A DNA stretch of 64,000 nt from Chlamydomonas reinhardtii (Eukaryota; Chlorophyta; Chlorophyceae; Chlamydomonadales; Chlamydomonadaceae), in NCBI RefSeq assembly GCF_000002595.2, contig NC_057020.1:5431571-5495570 (forward strand), read 5' to 3'. The translations under genes and the position numbers were made by a program. Below the pieces are notes generated by a model. The model was not told where the DNA came from. It worked only from the letters and a program-made list of their open reading frames with translations, and searched no databases. This document shows, in pieces, positions 60,896 through 64,000 of the stretch; the first letter of the stretch is position 1, and every line of letters starts with the position of its first letter.

Positions 60896-61716
60896 CTCGC
60901 GTTTTTGGGACCTGTCGGATGAGGCTACCGTGCTGTCTGGGAAACAGGGAAAGCACCAGCCCTGTCGCCTCTGTTCGTGGCTCCGCCACCACCACCGCAG
61001 CTGCGGCCGCCGCCGCCTCTACCTCCGCCACGGCCGCCACCGCCAAGTGAGTCGACTTGTTCATTGTCCTGCGTGAGGGCATCTCGATGTGGATAAAGGT
61101 CCCTTGCTGTAAGTTGTGCTATCCTTCTTCGCCGCCGCGCACTCAACACAACCCTGCTCGGATGACAGCTGCCTCGGCGTCGCGACCAATGTCAGCAACC
61201 AGCAGAACATGGTGAGGATCTATCTGGGCGAGTTGGGCTCAGGAGGAGTAAGCATCACATGGCAGATCAAGCTGGGGCCACAACGGGCTTGTGGAACACA
61301 CGCGACTCGCTAGTATCGCCTTATCATGAGCTGAGAGCGCTAATGTGCCCTGACACCCGCACCCGCTGCAGGTTGGGATGACGTTCCTGGGCCTCCAGCG
61401 CACCGCCTGCTTTGGCGGTCGTGAACTCAGCGCGTCCTTCGTGGCCACACATATTGCGGAGGCCGCCTGCCCCGTGTCCTGCCCTGCCGCCTCCAACCAG
61501 AAGTGTGGTGGCAACGCCAATGCCACCGGCATCCCAGTCAGCGCGTACCGCGCATCTTATCCGCCGCGCCGCCGCCACCGCCCGCCGCGTTGTCCCCGCG
61601 TTGTCCCCGCCACCATCGGTGGGAGCGGCGCCACCATCGGTGACAGGAGCAATCCCTCCTCCTGGTCGCACGCTCTCTTAGAACAAGCGCGTCGAGAGAA
61701 ATGTAAGCTAGTGTGA
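60895..61716 (+). pseudogene. Decayed inverted paralogue of the Pro-rich/WSC gene end
   Basis: On the plus strand three blocks match the minus-strand gene in order. SRFWDLSDEATVLSG with SPLFVAPPPPPQ (60895-61030, then a GTGAGT donor) matches its [13 protein letters not shown] and Pro-rich exon. CLGVATNVSNQQNM (exon near 61172-61215) sits where [14 protein letters not shown] lies. The WSC core GMTFLGLQRTACFGGRELSA to CGGNANATGIPVSAYR (from 61373) matches [19 protein letters not shown]. The RFWDL and PPPPP parts are in different frames, and after SAYR a 2-nt difference shifts the tail away from the ILSxAPP reading seen in the intact gene. The first part of the WSC domain (YVGC) and everything upstream are missing. 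It could still be expressed as a short protein to the stop at 61716, but it looks like a relic. Confidence 0.6.
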
Positions 61717-62418
61717 ACGCAAATGCGAAGATGTACGACGCTTTTTGCCCCATGAGTCCAACACACAAAAGTGCCGGTGGCGCGCTCAACAGCACGCGAC
61801 GATGCGGCTTCCCTGCCGCATGCCGACAAACGTGCGCATGATCCGCATTCGCTCACCGTACCTTAACTACAGTACCGTGCGGCAGCATTAGGCAGCACGC
61901 TTCCGCTAGAACTGGCACATACACATGCACGTGGGTACGCACATATGGACACGCATCCACGCGCCCGCCCAAATACGCACAATGCGGGACTACGCCATCC
62001 TGCCCCTTTCTCTGACCCATCGCATCTATCCACGCGCCCGCCTGCCGCTTGGCGGTGTGCCGGTGGCCGCGCCGATGTTGCTGACGCCGTGACTTCACAT
62101 GCTTGGCAACGACGGTACCGGCTGCGTGTGTGTAGGCTTGGCTGTGCTCGGCCCGGGGCTCGGCTCTCCTGGGGCCGAGGCTATCTGTGTGTGGTGTGCC
62201 GGGGTCTGGTCGGCGGGGCTCTGGGCGCGCGCTGCCTTTCTCCTGGGCGGGGTTTGGGTTTGGCTTAGGCAGCTGGTTGTGGGTTCTGCTGCTTAGGCAG
62301 CTAGCTTGGGATCGGGGCTGCGCTTGCCTCGTGCAACCTGACGAGGTCAGGAACGTTGGCGGCGCCGGCGTCGGGTTGGTGTCGGGTTCCTTCGGTGGCT
62401 GGCCTTCCGGCCGGCGGG

Positions 62419-62419
<1 letters not shown>

Positions 62420-62497
<78 letters not shown>
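62420..62497 (+). repeat. (TG)n microsatellite, about 39 units
   Basis: Uninterrupted TG tract. Copy 1 of the duplication has two much shorter tracts at the matching place (about 47526-47540 and 47570-47590). Confidence 0.97.
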
Positions 62498-63746
62498 GCT
62501 ATCGCCTGGCCGGGCGTCCCGAGCGTGAGGAATGCGCGTCAGCAAACTACCAGCCTGCCGCCAGCAAGCCAGCGACGCGTCGGTACAGTAAGTCCGGCGT
62601 TCTACCCGCCGCGCTCTCATGGCTTGACGTCAAAACTTGGTTGTTGAATGGTGGGGTCTGGGAATACGCTGCACCACTCCCTGCGCTGCACAATTCGGGA
62701 CTACGCCAACCTGCCCCTTACCCTGTCCCATCGCATCCACGCGCCCGCCGCCAGCGTATTAGGCATTCCGACCGCCACGCACACTGCTAACCATCTAACA
62801 TCTTGAAAGTCCGCATACCGGTGTCCATACGACTGAAACTCAAGGGCAGCTTAACTCAACTGCAGCTTCATATCACCCCATTGTGTTCCCCTGAGCTTTG
62901 TCACGCCGGCTCTGATCCGGACAGTGGACGAGGGTGGACGTCGTTCATCCTAGCCGCCAACAAGCAAAACAACACCTCCAAGCACCGGGTGCTCTCGCGC
63001 ACACATGTCGCTCAGGTAATAAAAGCGCTTCGAAAGTACTTGAACTGCAGCTTGCAGCACGTGCGTGGCATACACCCACATATCGGTGTGTTTCTAAACG
63101 AACGCCCCCATGCTGCAACAGGCAGCAGCGGGTCGACTGTGCTAAGCTTTGTGTTCGCACACACGCGCGCATGGAAAAGCACGCCATGATTCTTCGGTTG
63201 CTGCTAACACACAACACTCGCTCACACTGTCACATACCGCGCGCCTAGTATCCGGAACATGCTTTACTGCCTGCCCCCTAGTTACCAAGCAATGCCGCGT
63301 GCCGATTTACGACAAGCGAGAAAGTACTAGCATACTGTAAGCCCTAATGGGGCATGGGTAGGTTGCGCGATCGAGCATTAAACCACGTCTGTACCGACAA
63401 CAGACGCGCGATCAAGTGCAATCCTCGGCGCATCGGGAGAACGCCGCATGAAGCGGCGGACGAAAAGAGACACACTTAGACACACGTAGTCGTCATCCCA
63501 ATCCCGACCCAGCCACCGACGTGCCGTCGGTAACACGACGCAAAACAATGGTGCCCGACATTTCATGACACTCTTGATGACACTTCCAAGCGATCCCATA
63601 CCGCCGATTCACTGGCAATTGCTCCCATCCAATTACACGCCACGCCCAGACAATCAATATCTCACAGCACACCTGCAACATGCAGTAGTAAAGCGAACAA
63701 ACTCCTGCGACGTTGTAGAATCTCATAAGTGCATTAACAACTCCAT

Positions 63747-64000
63747 TCATCCCCGCGCCGCGGGAGGGGGAGCCGTACCCGGCTTCGCAGCCGGCGCCGC
63801 GGCAAGCGGTTGAGGTCGGTTAGCAGGTGCCGGAGAGGGCAGCGGTGGAGACGGCCGAGGAGGCCGGCCGGCTGGTGGTGCCGGTGACAAGATGCGATAG
63901 ACGCTCACGGCGACGCGGGTGCCACTGGCGGAGCCGCCACAGAACTGCTGCGCCACCAGAGGGCAGGGCTGCGAACATGTGCCGTCGGGTAGCTGCGCCG
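63747..64000 (-). CDS. Second WSC surface-protein gene, 3' end only
   Basis: The last exon of a duplicate of the gene at 48847-57708, cut by the window edge. The visible 254 nt, including the stop at 63747-63749, the Pro-rich tail ([20 protein letters not shown]) and the FCGGSASGT end of the WSC domain, is identical at base level to 48847-49100. Whether the rest of the gene is complete cannot be seen. It is the second same-strand member of a tandem array. Confidence 0.85.
   Translation of the reverse strand, partial: AQLPDGTCSQPCPLVAQQFCGGSASGTRVAVSVYRILSPAPPAGRPPRPSPPLPSPAPANRPQPLAAAPAAKPGTAPPPAARG

Larger units (their letters stand above)
61663..64000. repeat. Large direct duplication, copy 2 (continues past window)
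   Basis: Second copy of 46221-49100. It begins inside the 3' end of the plus-strand relic and ends at the window edge within the last exon of another WSC gene. It lacks the two insertions of copy 1, but has a long TG tract at 62420-62497. Confidence 0.93.

Noticed and set aside
60360-61082. 240-codon minus-strand frame
   Set aside because: Produced by the three-unit tandem repeat and by the antisense of the Pro-rich relic exon.

Overview
This is nuclear DNA from a green alga, most likely a volvocine / core-Reinhardtinia relative of Chlamydomonas. The evidence is compact genes with many short introns (GTGAGT-type donors, pyrimidine-CAG acceptors), GC-rich third positions, proline-rich (SPPPP-type) cell-wall modules, ciliary coiled-coil genes and GT/CA-rich intergenic repeats. 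I found no transposase, reverse transcriptase, virus-like element, rRNA, tRNA or CRISPR. Exon chains below were built by eye from splice sites and checked for frame. Every full-length model except the LRR/WSC gene and the uncertain 12.8-13.8 kb gene closes to a whole number of codons.

Layout. 1-1054 (-): 5' part of a secreted protein running off the left edge. 1969-2408 (-): last exon(s) of an unknown gene. 4623-6228 (-): small coiled-coil protein, divergent from MED25 (6810-11947, +), a Mediator subunit with a VWA domain and long Gln/Ala tracts. 12843-13839 (-): small helical protein, divergent from a TBC-domain (Rab-GAP fold) gene (14091-18181, +) whose two catalytic fingers are both replaced. 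19127-20743 (-): intronless MRNIP homologue. 21481-25154 (-): MNS1/FAP127 ciliary protein, divergent from a hinderin-like coiled-coil gene (25649-29375, +), followed by another coiled-coil gene (30115-33585, +). 34928-42679 (-): U5 snRNP GTPase EFTUD2/Snu114 in 21 exons. 43436-45618 (-): secreted Cys-Cys repeat protein with a proline-rich tail.

The right quarter (46.2-64 kb) is a duplicated extracellular-protein locus. A large minus-strand gene (48847 to about 57708) encodes a mosaic of leucine-rich repeats, proline-rich linkers, a jacalin-like lectin, a TCAF/FAM115-like domain and a C-terminal WSC domain. Its 3' end and about 2.6 kb of downstream DNA recur in the same orientation at 61663-64000, so a second gene copy starts leaving the window on the right. 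Between them a plus-strand relic (60895-61716) matches the proline-rich/WSC end of the same gene and is decayed. This array of surface-protein genes, with inserted and inverted repeats between copies, is the most unusual part of the window.

By function the left two thirds is housekeeping and ciliary (transcription, splicing, DNA repair, vesicle traffic, cilium). The right end is cell surface / extracellular matrix.
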